In this document: piece by piece, positions 18,401 through 24,984 of the stretch
Position numbering within the stretch: position 1 is the first letter of the stretch
How the letters are laid out: each line of letters begins with the position of its first letter
Origin: Canicola haemoglobinophilus
GTDB lineage: Bacteria > Pseudomonadota > Gammaproteobacteria > Enterobacterales > Pasteurellaceae
Direction: 5' to 3'
DNA length: 34,940 nt
Assembly: GCF_002015075.1 (NCBI RefSeq)
Contig: NZ_MUXZ01000037.1
Coordinates: 1-34,940 of the forward strand
Made by a program: the position numbers and the translations under genes
Notes under the pieces: generated by a model
What the model saw: only the letters and a program-made list of their open reading frames with translations
Database searches by the model: none
Told to the model about the DNA's origin: nothing

Positions 18401-21400
18401 AACTAAGCGAACCTGTGTACGCAGAAATTAATGACTCACCTTATGCAAAACTTGGTGATCAAAATGCTGACTTCCGTAGATCCAAACCTGCGGATAGTGA
18501 AAACATCTATGCAGAAATTAAAGAACCAACTTATTCCAAAGTTGGAGATCAAAGTGCGGATATTCATAGAAATAAAGCAGCAGATAGCGAAAATATCTAC
18601 TCTGAAATTAAAAATCCAACTTACTCAACGCTAGGTGATCAAAATGCAGATACACGTAGAGCTAAATCTACGGATAGCGAAAATCTTTACTCTGAGATCA
18701 AAGACCCTACTTATTCCAAACTAGGCGATCAAAGTGCGGATAATCGTAGAGCAAAATCTACGGATAGCGAAAATCCTTATTCTGAGATCAAAGAGCCTAC
18801 TTACTCAACCTTAGGTGATCAAAGTACGGATAATCGTAGAGCTAAATCTACGGATAGTGAAAATCCTTACTCTGAGATCAAAGAGCCTACTTATTCCAAA
18901 CTAGGCGATCAAAGTGCGGATAATCGTAGAGCTAAATCTGCGGATAATGAAAATCCTTACTCTGAGATCAAAGAGCCAACTTACTCAACCTTAGGTGATC
19001 AAAGTGCGGATATGCGTAGAAATAAATCTGCAGGCAATGATGATACCTACGCAAGATTAGGCTATCCAAATGCTGACAACCACAGAAGCACTACCACTGA
19101 GACTGACAACACCTATGCCAAAGTCAATAAAGCGAATAAATCGCAAGACAATGTGGAAAAACAACCGATTGTACAAAGTGGTAAAGCTGAGCCGCTTTAT
19201 GCTGAAGTGAATAAAGCAGGCAAGCCACAGGCAAATACCGAAGTTCAGCCTAAAGTTGCAAAAGATAAAGCTGAACCACTTTATGCAGAAGTGAATAAAC
19301 CGAAGAAATTGCAAGAAAATGAGCAAAAACAACCGCTTGCTCAAGCTGATAATGGGGATTATTCAACAATTAGCGAGCAGCCAAAACCGAGATCAAGACG
19401 TTCTTTAGCTGAACCACCAAAAGCGAAAGTGGAGGCTGATGATACTTATGCGGAAATTCCTGAGCAGCCGCAATCTTTAGCAAAACGTAAATTGCCTGAG
19501 TTACCTGCTACGCCAAAAGCTAAGACGGAAGCGGATGATACCTATGCGGAAATTTCTGAACAGCCGCAATCTTTAGCAAAACGTAAATTGCCTGAGTTAC
19601 CTGCTACGCCAAAAGCTAAAGTAGAAGCTGATGATACTTATGCGGAAATTCCTGAACAGCCACAGTCTTTGGCAAAACGTAAATTGCCTGAGTTGCCAGC
19701 TACGCCAAAAGCGAAAGTGGAAGCTGATAATACTTATGCGGAAATTGGGGAAAAACCACAATCTCTCGCTAAACGCCCTTTACCTGAATTGCCTGTTGCA
19801 CCAAAAACTCAGGGGGACAGTGATGGTATTTATGAAGAAATTCGCCAGCCAGCACCACCTAAAGCGGCTGTTGAAGAAACCGTTGTAGAAAAAGCGAAAG
19901 TGGAAACTAACTCTGAAGTTACCGCAACACCAAAAGAGAAAAGCTCTCTCTTAGATAAGCTGAGAAACTTCTTCGCAAGTGATAAAACTGAGAAAAAATC
20001 AGCACCAAAAGCAGAGAAAAAAGTGGCTGAGCAACCAACAGAAGCGGCAAAACCTAACTACGACAATCTTACGGATAATCTCAACCTTAAAGGCTTGATT
20101 GATTTAGAAGATTCTCGTAACAGCCAATTTGAGAACAACGTGTTGAAAAACGAAAAATTCTTGAATGAAGCAAGAGAAGCGGCGAAGAAAACGATCCCAG
20201 AAGCGACGATCAAACAAATGGGGAACTTACCTGAATTTGATGAAATTCTAACCGAAGGGGCGAAGAAAGTTGAAAAACGCATTAACGATGCGGTTACCTT
20301 CAAACCAACGGTTGAAGATTTTAATGCGATTCAAGATTTAGTGAAAAAATTACCGAAAAATGAACCGCTCTCTGAAACGGATAAACAAGCAGAAAGCATT
20401 GCCGATGCCTTAGCAAGTACGTCAAAAACCATTCAGAAAAATCCTGAATTGAAAGAACAGTTGAAAGGTGCTATTGAAAACTTCTTAGCTGAAAGTAAAG
20501 GTAAAGATTTAACGGTAGATATGGTTGAGAAACTCAATCATGGCTTACGCCCAGATGAAGGCGAAAACCGTATTCTGTACAAGAAAGAGACTTTAACTAA
20601 GGAAAATGCAGTGTTCTCAAGCCCTGAAGCAGCTCGTTTACAACTTGCGGAAACCGTTGATTTTATCAACCAAGCGAAAGCAAAAGGCATTGAGCCAAGC
20701 GTACTTGCGGGCTTAGTGTATCAACGTTTGATTGCTTACCACCCATTTGCAGAAGGCAACGGACGAATGACACGTGTTATCGTCAATAAACTCTTGTTAG
20801 ATGCGGGCTACCCAGCATTTAAGAAATTTGATGAAGATTTTGAAACACAAATCATTCCACAAACCAAAAGAAATGCAAAATCGGCAACAAGTAGTGAAGT
20901 GGTTAAAGTCTTCTTAGAAACTTTAGGTAGAAATTCACAAGATGTGACAGCGGATGTTGTACAACCAAAATCAGCACCAACAGAAAGTGCGGATAGCAAT
21001 CTAGCGAAAGAGGCTGTCAGTAAAGTTTCTGATGCAGACAGCATTCAACCGAAATCGGCTCAACCACAGGAAGTTCCTGAGTTGCCGAAAGCGGAACCAC
21101 TAAGAACGGAACAGCCAAAAGCAGAACAGCCGAAGGTAGAAGTGGAAGCCAAAGCTGCTCAAGAACAAGGTAGTGCTGAAAAAGCAAAGCCAGCTCAACC
21201 AAAAGCCGCAACCCCAATTTCAGATAAAGTTAATAATTCTGAATTGGTGGAGCAACCTCGCTCCGCATTACAAAAAGTGAAAGATACTTTCCAACCGATC
21301 AAAGTAGGTAAGAAAATTCACGATGTTCGTAATTCGGTAGAAGCCTTTGGTGGCGAAGTGAGCTTCAAATTTGCACAATCGAAGGGCGAAGTATTTAACG

Positions 21401-21993
21401 AAATTATTAAACATAACGAAACTCAACATGGTGCTTGTGAAGCGACTTGTGCATTCTGGATCACTAAGAAAGTAACTCAAGATAAAGACTTATTCCAAGA
21501 GCTTTATCCTGAAGGTCAAACAGGTAACTTGAATAAAGAAGCCTTTGCAGCGGTTAAAAAATTACAAACGGAATTTATTAACAGCGGTACAACGGCTAAC
21601 CAACAATTCAAATTTACTGAATCTTGGTTGCTTGAACAGGGCGTTACACCTAAACAGAAAAAAGTGGGTGAATTTAGCCGTAAAGATGAAGTGGCTGGCA
21701 CAGTAACCAACACTGATGTTAATGCCTTAACGAAAGCAATTTTAGATACAGGCGATACAGCATCTGGGGTTAAGAAAATTTCTATTAACCTTAAAGGCGG
21801 TTCACATACTGTTGCAGCGAGTGTGAAAGGCGAACAGGTTGTATTCTTCGATCCAAACTTCGGTGAAGTGACGTTCAAAAGTAAACAACAATTTGAACGT
21901 TGGTTTAAAGAAGCATTCTGGGAAAAAAGTGGTTACGCAGGTAAAGATAGCAGTAAGCGATTCTTTAATGTGATTAACTATAATGCTGAGTAA
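12457..21993 (+). CDS. Giant TpsA exoprotein with tyrosine-motif arrays, Fic and YopT-type protease domains (IbpA/LspA-like)
   Basis: A 3178-residue secreted two-partner exoprotein. In order: an extended signal region (1-68; hydrophobic IFLMSLSSAVFA, cut after A68); a TPS secretion domain (about 69-330) with the NPNG motif at 180-183 and a charged insert at 249-265; beta-helix repeats; a highly charged helical stretch (about 949-1088); more filamentous-haemagglutinin repeats to about 1965; tyrosine-rich repeats (1988-2302); tyrosine/proline repeats (2331-2459); a Fic domain (about 2620-2825) with complete HPFAEGNGR at 2762-2770; a Pro/Glu/Lys linker; and a C58 YopT-like protease with candidate triad C2994, H3117, D3132. 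Fic domains of this type AMPylate Rho GTPases, and C58 proteases clip membrane-bound ones; here both activities are inferred. H. ducreyi LspA is known to be tyrosine-phosphorylated in host cells. It is one open frame, so intact. Confidence 0.9.
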   Translation: MNKNCYKLIFSHTKFCLVPVAEYISHTKENSQSNQEKVSQDLPKTKLSKLAQCIQAIFLMSLSSAVFANSNVNPNIVTENNSNIKVETTANKVVIIDINAPQTDGISDNRFNKFSVENGAVFKNNTDKFTSHLVGHLDKNENLKDKSATAILTQVTGSEKTTLKGGLEVAGQKADLLIVNPNGISINGVQTFNTDRFITSTSKVVTPSKNINLEVTRGEITIEEGGLSLDGLKSAEIVAKKIHQKGAIRRKQREEGKEEDKEKTEVFLVAGSSKYNVTTKATAQLSDQVSNEDIITGTELGAMYGEIIHFIVTDTGAGVNHKGVILAEKDINIKGQQGNVTVNELKANRNVSFVRTKDLTVTGKVQGKKVDVNSTKTTLNENAAIKGDDNVTIGSKEVALAKSSKISGKELNLTAKNDLSLDSTSSIIGTNVTLTSDKLENKGTIKARDLKLDAKNLNNNNTILAKEKLRIKVDGQRADGSNGFNNKGVIKSNVTAEIAFNEGTTFNASQHNLAQAKEELTLATNNFSLSTNQEIQLDSKLTIKSDSFNNEGLIASSKLVNISAKNHLENHGFLGGKNGLTLSSEKDISNKGFLHSEGKMSLTAKENIFNFGEMYSKEKMTLKARKLVNDVTLSGDTVKFLREKYAEHLDFGAVEIHHYKLIAHFNDYDYSKLKISKIGQIYSEGGLEFIQDKSGKREDQGIVNYGVINVKGDFNNNGTTSLTNKGKGLEKSIIKDVFDDRTSRFIFRFLPKMKFFGAELALAGDASREVTSISELLNAILNYEYPLNSASYYARSKQYLKDLKALKFENLQTALTQVFGPNWENQDLATLRASWERAKKEDPKLIFYPQGSQYTAKILADNITGTITKVQNGTGGETDSFDHKISIGHDTINVPRIDFAEFTNEDKEEHDVDLSVLLDLLANTHLFIDRTLQFRPEPETDNHVSPETNPEDDNLLKTEEEIRAESEREKERLLKEQQEQEAARQRSVENRKREDEQSAQLQRAKQEKRDEEVRAKLLKEAEVREERQKELDQKAKVQEEIKQQEQKEERKLVEEATAKHKVIDDKEKAILKEYEDKLAEERRKADDFALRNLVKVYDVDKPRVEIEPLYKTRVKYINPKDYVGADYFFNNVVNHSEKGTVNVIGDSYFEHQYIQKTIEKKVDNHLSLKYDLTDKDLVKRLMDNAAGTIKTLDLTLGKALTKEQQANLKEDIIWYVKKTVNGKEVFIPQVYLSTETLKDAEKYKGLGNALIKAREIRLDAQNVNNAGTISSSVTHINAEGKINNSGNILAKEDISLKAKEGIDISAKTKVDGKGNTEVVKANIISENKLSLETKENINARAANIKGKETNIKAKNLNLTDSQAVKSEQSQGVIISRGFTHIAGYKNKHTESTHSVGTVLASEKLNLDIGNDLNQKGSAIHTKEISGTVKGKYNTQAGKNIVHQEENKMVNSLELDAVIGAFGMSASAKLSSTEKEQFLIDNESDTSTANLALGLSLQSTKNTESALIHNNSQLNAESGKLFVGKNAEIGNLDINKGAAATKDKQFELSAASISSKKAKDVIDIQHSSKGIKVGLEIEAHSAIADLATSVSTQVRNAQNGLKQDGTAVLQGASDVLNVVTGDLIGTSARRKAELGLSEVFSIEGKDTKSHLGGNTALTARDGSITLKNTESNKESEIQLTAKENINLVGGTSSKVDISASSNVKIYDGVSSSCGIMSAGCAVGVSSGVEASYNKSTSRATEITNSKIEGEKVTLAAGKDLNLLGANVKAKDVNVDIQGTTNIHSQQSELERTSSNVDISVSGGASVTSAAQIIPNGSIGAGYGYEYEKSKKVLQQSGISADKITGKLNNVDLKAGYIEDRNKGKDVQITGKVTSENIQDSHHKDGGNFGATVGINERGTPQLNLRGGRTEQIHYEATQKSTLAGIQTKENINKDLSKAKEVQQNDRFAKTKFGFEVLDIAELGSKGVKKIKQANDNASTPRSKLSEPVYAEINDSPYAKLGDQNADFRRSKPADSENIYAEIKEPTYSKVGDQSADIHRNKAADSENIYSEIKNPTYSTLGDQNADTRRAKSTDSENLYSEIKDPTYSKLGDQSADNRRAKSTDSENPYSEIKEPTYSTLGDQSTDNRRAKSTDSENPYSEIKEPTYSKLGDQSADNRRAKSADNENPYSEIKEPTYSTLGDQSADMRRNKSAGNDDTYARLGYPNADNHRSTTTETDNTYAKVNKANKSQDNVEKQPIVQSGKAEPLYAEVNKAGKPQANTEVQPKVAKDKAEPLYAEVNKPKKLQENEQKQPLAQADNGDYSTISEQPKPRSRRSLAEPPKAKVEADDTYAEIPEQPQSLAKRKLPELPATPKAKTEADDTYAEISEQPQSLAKRKLPELPATPKAKVEADDTYAEIPEQPQSLAKRKLPELPATPKAKVEADNTYAEIGEKPQSLAKRPLPELPVAPKTQGDSDGIYEEIRQPAPPKAAVEETVVEKAKVETNSEVTATPKEKSSLLDKLRNFFASDKTEKKSAPKAEKKVAEQPTEAAKPNYDNLTDNLNLKGLIDLEDSRNSQFENNVLKNEKFLNEAREAAKKTIPEATIKQMGNLPEFDEILTEGAKKVEKRINDAVTFKPTVEDFNAIQDLVKKLPKNEPLSETDKQAESIADALASTSKTIQKNPELKEQLKGAIENFLAESKGKDLTVDMVEKLNHGLRPDEGENRILYKKETLTKENAVFSSPEAARLQLAETVDFINQAKAKGIEPSVLAGLVYQRLIAYHPFAEGNGRMTRVIVNKLLLDAGYPAFKKFDEDFETQIIPQTKRNAKSATSSEVVKVFLETLGRNSQDVTADVVQPKSAPTESADSNLAKEAVSKVSDADSIQPKSAQPQEVPELPKAEPLRTEQPKAEQPKVEVEAKAAQEQGSAEKAKPAQPKAATPISDKVNNSELVEQPRSALQKVKDTFQPIKVGKKIHDVRNSVEAFGGEVSFKFAQSKGEVFNEIIKHNETQHGACEATCAFWITKKVTQDKDLFQELYPEGQTGNLNKEAFAAVKKLQTEFINSGTTANQQFKFTESWLLEQGVTPKQKKVGEFSRKDEVAGTVTNTDVNALTKAILDTGDTASGVKKISINLKGGSHTVAASVKGEQVVFFDPNFGEVTFKSKQQFERWFKEAFWEKSGYAGKDSSKRFFNVINYNAE
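18409..19068 (+). repeat. 90-nt (30-residue) tandem repeats with paired tyrosines in the exoprotein
   Basis: The tyrosine codon recurs in exact 90-nt register at residues 1988, 2018, 2048, 2078, 2108, 2138, 2168 and 2198. A second tyrosine follows eight residues later in seven of these (1996 to 2176). The typical unit is ENPYSEIKEPTYSKLGDQ then SADNRRAKSTDS. The second motif alternates TYSK[LV] and TYSTL in successive units, implying a 180-nt higher-order unit. Outer copies are more diverged than central ones, usual for tandem expansion. The motifs (PYSEI, TYSTL, VYAEI) fit tyrosine-kinase/SH2 or ITIM-like sites. Confidence 0.93.
19186..19365 (+). repeat. Short AEPLYAEVNK repeats in the exoprotein
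   Basis: AEPLYAEVNK occurs twice (tyrosines 2248 and 2276), preceded by a TYAKVNK variant (Y2220) and followed by GDYSTI (Y2302). The spacing is 28 residues with Lys/Gln-rich spacers. These extend the tyrosine-motif region toward the 96-nt array. Confidence 0.75.
19435..19842 (+). repeat. 96-nt (32-residue) tandem repeats combining YAEI and RKLPELP motifs
   Basis: Four units start at 19435, 19531, 19627 and 19723, exactly 96 nt apart. Each holds D-T-Y-A-E-I (tyrosines 2331, 2363, 2395, 2427) and, thirteen residues on, R-[KP]-L-P-E-L-P (from R2344, R2376, R2408, R2440), which matches the class I SH3-ligand pattern +xxPxxP. A related segment after the array has GIYEEIRQPAPP with Y2459, identical to the Src-family SH2 optimum YEEI. 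Confidence 0.92.
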
Positions 21994-22004
21994 TAACTAG
22001 AATA

Positions 22005-22041
22005 AAAACTGGCTGTGAGAAATATCATAGCCAGTTTTTTT
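22005..22041 (+). terminator. Terminator of the TPS operon
   Basis: AAAACTGGCT (22005-22014) and AGCCAGTTTT (22029-22038) are perfect complements around a 14-nt loop, and the T run continues to 22041. A strong intrinsic terminator right after the exoprotein stop. Confidence 0.92.
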
Positions 22042-22091
22042 ATATCACAAAAAATTCTGGAATTAGAACATTTTGAAATAGGAGATAGTAA

Positions 22092-22787
22092 TTAAAGACC
22101 TAATATCTCTTTAACAAAAGGAATGGTTAATTTACGTTGTGCTTGTAATGATGCTTTGTCTAACAAAGTTAAGGTATCAAATAAGGATTTAATATCACGG
22201 TCTAAACGTTTCAACAAAAAATTAGCGGTTTCATCTGGCAATTCAATACCTCTTTGGTACGCATTGCGTTTTATTACTTCCACTTTCTGTTGTTCATTTA
22301 ATGGATTTAGTTGATAAATTTCGCCCCAGTTCAAGCGTGAAGCAAGATCAGGTAAAGCAATATTTAAACTTGCTGGAGATTGATCCGCACTTATCAGCAG
22401 CAATGTATTCTCACTTTCCTTAACTCTGTTCATTAAGTCAAAAATCGCTAACTCCCATTCATGATTGCCCATAACCGCTTGTAAATCATCTAAACAAACT
22501 AATTCTTGTTGTTCTAAATTATCTAAAACTTCAGGAGAAAAATATTCTGATTTACTCAAAGGAATGTAAATTCCATTACGTTGCAATGAGAGAAAGTAAT
22601 TTGAGCATGCTTTAAGTAAATGACTTTTACCTGTGCTTTCTGCACCCCAAATATAGAAAAATGGTTGCTGAACTTGAATAAAATTTTTACGCAAGGAATT
22701 AAGTAACAATAAATTATTGTCACTGTAAAAATTCTCTAAAGTCTCATCATCTATTTGATGAATAGGCAAAGGGAGTTGTTTACTCAA
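22092..22787 (-). CDS. hda: DnaA regulatory inactivator Hda
   Basis: A DnaA-like AAA+ protein (231 aa) that, with the DNA-loaded sliding clamp, stimulates DnaA-ATP hydrolysis and limits re-initiation. Visible features are the N-terminal clamp-binding motif QLPLPI (4-9), Walker A GAESTGKS (48-55), Walker B CLDD (98-101), LPDLASRLNWGEIY, and the ending AQRKLTIPFVKEILGL typical of Hda. The reading frame starts with TTG (22787), as no in-frame ATG is available. A six-codon ORF from ATG 22800 overlaps this start in another frame. A weak start fits a protein needed in small amounts (inference). It follows upp-uraA, the same order as in E. coli, and a CTG-N10-CAG palindrome lies 26-41 bp upstream. 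Confidence 0.93.
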   Translation of the reverse strand: MSKQLPLPIHQIDDETLENFYSDNNLLLLNSLRKNFIQVQQPFFYIWGAESTGKSHLLKACSNYFLSLQRNGIYIPLSKSEYFSPEVLDNLEQQELVCLDDLQAVMGNHEWELAIFDLMNRVKESENTLLLISADQSPASLNIALPDLASRLNWGEIYQLNPLNEQQKVEVIKRNAYQRGIELPDETANFLLKRLDRDIKSLFDTLTLLDKASLQAQRKLTIPFVKEILGL

Positions 22788-22812
22788 TAAATAATTCCAT
22801 TCAAGATTAAAG

Positions 22813-22828
22813 CTGTATGATCATACAG
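22813..22828. promoter_or_regulatory. LexA-box-like palindrome upstream of hda
   Basis: CTGTATGATCATACAG is a perfect 16-bp palindrome matching the LexA pattern CTG-N10-CAG, including the outer CTGTAT/ATACAG bases. It differs from the ideal alternating AT core only in the four central bases. It sits between the uraA terminator and the hda start. Another repressor with the same symmetry is possible. Confidence 0.5.
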
Positions 22829-22863
22829 AAAAAATAGGAACAGGTGAACCTATTCCTATTTTT
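22829..22863 (-). terminator. Terminator between uraA and hda
   Basis: AAAATAGGAA (22831-22840) pairs with TTCCTATTTT (22852-22861) around an 11-nt loop. On the minus strand it ends in a run of U. It ends most uraA transcripts, giving hda its own promoter region. Confidence 0.8.
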
Positions 22864-22874
22864 ATCGAGTAAAA

Positions 22875-24122
22875 TTAGTCTTCGATTTGGTTTTTAGCAG
22901 GTGGTAAAACTAGGTTTAGAATAATTGCAACAACTGCACACAAACTAATACCCTTCAATGACACCTCTCCCAGATTAACGAACATACCACCGATACCAAA
23001 GGTCATAATGACGGAGATAATACATAAATTACGTGATTCTGTAATATCTACTTTACCACGAATTAATGTACTCATACCGACCACGGCAATAGATCCGAAA
23101 ACTAGCATCATAATTCCCCCCATAACAATGGTTGGAATTGTAGATAAGAAGGCACCAACTTTACCACAGAATGAAATTGCAATTGCCCAAACCGCAGCCC
23201 ACGTCATAATATTAGGGTTAAAATTGCGTGTTAACATAACCGCACCTGTTACTTCTGCATAAGTTGTATTTGGTGGGCCACCTAATAAAGATGCTGCCGA
23301 TGTTGCAATACCATCACCCAATAAAGTGCGGTGTAAACCTGGATTTTTTAAGAAATCTTTACCAGTCACTGAGCTGATTGCCATAATACCACCAACGTGC
23401 TCAACTGCTGGTGCAATCGCTATTGGTAATAAATATAAAATTGCTTCAAGTTTAAACTCTGGAGTGGTTAAATTTGGCAAGGAGAACCAAGAGGCTTTAG
23501 CCACAGGAGTAAAATCAATTAAACCCATGAATAAACACAAGACATAACCCACTGCAATACCAAACATGATAGGGATAAGCTTCATAATACCTTTAGCAAA
23601 AACAGCTACTGATAAAGTAGTTAATAAAGTGACCATTGATACAAGAACTGCATCACTATATTCATAGTTACTACCTTTCCCGATTGCCATATCAACTGCC
23701 ACAGGCGCTAATCCTAGGCCGATAATGATAATAACAGGTCCAACAACAACAGGAGGGAAAATTTTCTGTAAAGCACCCGCACCACGCAATTTAACCAAAA
23801 GGCTTAATGCGAAATAAACTAGACCAGCGAAAGCTAATCCACCCATTGTTGCAGGAATTCCCCAGGTTGCAACACCGTATTGAATTGGCGCAATAAAAGC
23901 AAAAGAAGAGGCTAAAAAGATCGGAACTTTCTTACCTGTACATAATTGGAAAAGTAAGGTACCAATTCCAGCAGTTAATAATGCTGTATTCGCGTCTAAT
24001 CCTGTGATTAATGGAACTAATACTAATGCACCAAATGCAACAAATAACATTTGTAAGCCAATGAATGCTTGTTTGATGCCACCCTGAACGTCTACGGGTG
24101 TATTTTGATTTTGATTTGTCAT
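22875..24122 (-). CDS. uraA: Uracil permease (NCS2 family)
   Basis: An inner-membrane uracil:proton symporter (415 aa). The hydrophobic profile fits the 14-helix NCS2 fold. Family landmarks are VGPVIIIIGLGLAPVAV, the helix with the substrate-binding glutamate (AIAPAVEHVGGIMAISS) and LLGGPPNTTYAEVTGAVMLTR, which carries the second conserved Glu. It begins at ATG 24122, 101 nt downstream of upp on the same strand, and together the two import uracil and convert it to UMP. A hairpin and an uptake sequence lie between them, so read-through is probably partial. Confidence 0.95.
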   Translation of the reverse strand: MTNQNQNTPVDVQGGIKQAFIGLQMLFVAFGALVLVPLITGLDANTALLTAGIGTLLFQLCTGKKVPIFLASSFAFIAPIQYGVATWGIPATMGGLAFAGLVYFALSLLVKLRGAGALQKIFPPVVVGPVIIIIGLGLAPVAVDMAIGKGSNYEYSDAVLVSMVTLLTTLSVAVFAKGIMKLIPIMFGIAVGYVLCLFMGLIDFTPVAKASWFSLPNLTTPEFKLEAILYLLPIAIAPAVEHVGGIMAISSVTGKDFLKNPGLHRTLLGDGIATSAASLLGGPPNTTYAEVTGAVMLTRNFNPNIMTWAAVWAIAISFCGKVGAFLSTIPTIVMGGIMMLVFGSIAVVGMSTLIRGKVDITESRNLCIISVIMTFGIGGMFVNLGEVSLKGISLCAVVAIILNLVLPPAKNQIED

Positions 24123-24154
24123 TTAAGTTTCAACTCTCTGTCTGAATTAACTAA

Positions 24155-24163
24155 AAGTGCGGT
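24155..24163 (+). other. Haemophilus DNA uptake sequence
   Basis: An exact AAGTGCGGT word in the upp-uraA gap. Other exact copies include 2408-2416, 4074-4082 (complement), 10795-10803 (complement) and 27580-27588. They mark DNA as self for competence-driven uptake in this genus. Confidence 0.85.
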
Positions 24164-24183
24164 CCATTTTTCAATAGATTACG

Positions 24184-24212
24184 CGGAAAAAAACGGCATT
24201 CATTGCCGTTTT
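24184..24212 (-). terminator. Terminator after upp
   Basis: AAACGGCA (24191-24198) and TGCCGTTT (24204-24211) form a stem with a five-base loop. The minus-strand transcript continues into seven or more U residues. It would attenuate transcription from upp into uraA. Confidence 0.85.
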
Positions 24213-24223
24213 ATATTTTGGTC

Positions 24224-24850
24224 TTATTTCGTACCAAAAATCTTATCGCCAGCATCACCTAATCCAGGAATAATATAGCCATGTTCATTTAAATGGCTAT
24301 CAATTGATGCTGTATATAATTCAATATCAGGATGTGCAGCTTCTAAAGCCTTAATCCCTTCTGGCGCAGCTACTAATACTAATACTTTAATATGCTGACA
24401 ACCTTTCGCTTTTAATAAATCAACTGTTGCGATCATAGATCCACCTGTTGCTAACATCGGATCGACAACAATAGCTAAACGTTCTTCTAAATCACTGGCT
24501 AATTTTTGGAAGTAAGGAACTGGCTCGAGAGTTTCTTCATCACGATACATACCCACCACGCTAATACGCGCACTTGGTACATGCTCTAACACACCATCCA
24601 TCATACCTAATCCAGCACGTAAAATAGGAACTACAGTGACTTTTTTACCTTTAATTCGATCAATTTCAACTGGACCACACCACCCTTCAATAGTCACTTT
24701 CTCAGTGTCTAAATCTGACGTTGCTTCATAAGTTAACAGACTTCCCACTTCTGTTGCTAATTGGCGAAAATCCTTTGTACTAATATCCGCAGCACGCATT
24801 AAGCCTACTTTATGCTTTACCAATGGATGTTTAACTTCAACAATTTTCAT
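24224..24850 (-). CDS. upp: Uracil phosphoribosyltransferase
   Basis: A cytoplasmic salvage enzyme (208 aa) that makes UMP from uracil and PRPP. Evidence: the N-terminal VEVKHPLVKHKVGLMR, the VPILRAGLGMMDGV loop (74-87), the PRPP-binding motif VVDPMLATGGSM (128-139), and the uracil-binding C-terminal GYIIPGLGDAGDKIFGTK. The length equals that of the E. coli enzyme. It is first gene of an upp-uraA-hda series on the minus strand, preceded by AAGGGAGCAT as ribosome binding site. The 134-bp gap to the next gene should contain its promoter, which I could not place. Confidence 0.97.
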   Translation of the reverse strand: MKIVEVKHPLVKHKVGLMRAADISTKDFRQLATEVGSLLTYEATSDLDTEKVTIEGWCGPVEIDRIKGKKVTVVPILRAGLGMMDGVLEHVPSARISVVGMYRDEETLEPVPYFQKLASDLEERLAIVVDPMLATGGSMIATVDLLKAKGCQHIKVLVLVAAPEGIKALEAAHPDIELYTASIDSHLNEHGYIIPGLGDAGDKIFGTK

Positions 24851-24984
24851 CGTATGCTCCCTTATTGATCAAGTAAGTAAAAAAATTTTAAACTGCGGAA
24901 TTCTAAATGATCTTAATAAAAATTAATAGTGTAAAAAAACTTTTTAATGAAAAAAATGGCGATATGTAGAATTTCTAACCACAT

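Noticed and set aside
18409..19842. CRISPR-like regular spacing
   Set aside because: The 90- and 96-nt periods are coding repeats in a continuous frame, with no constant repeat/variable spacer pattern.
20581..20640. A [ST]xxxE[GN] Fic self-inhibition motif in TLTKEN
   Set aside because: It lies in the likely substrate flap next to ILYKKE rather than in a separate inhibitory helix, so the match is probably chance.
12618..21878. Many antisense open frames of 60-140 codons opposite the exoprotein gene
   Set aside because: They mirror its biased codon use and repeats, lack ribosome binding sites and resemble no protein.
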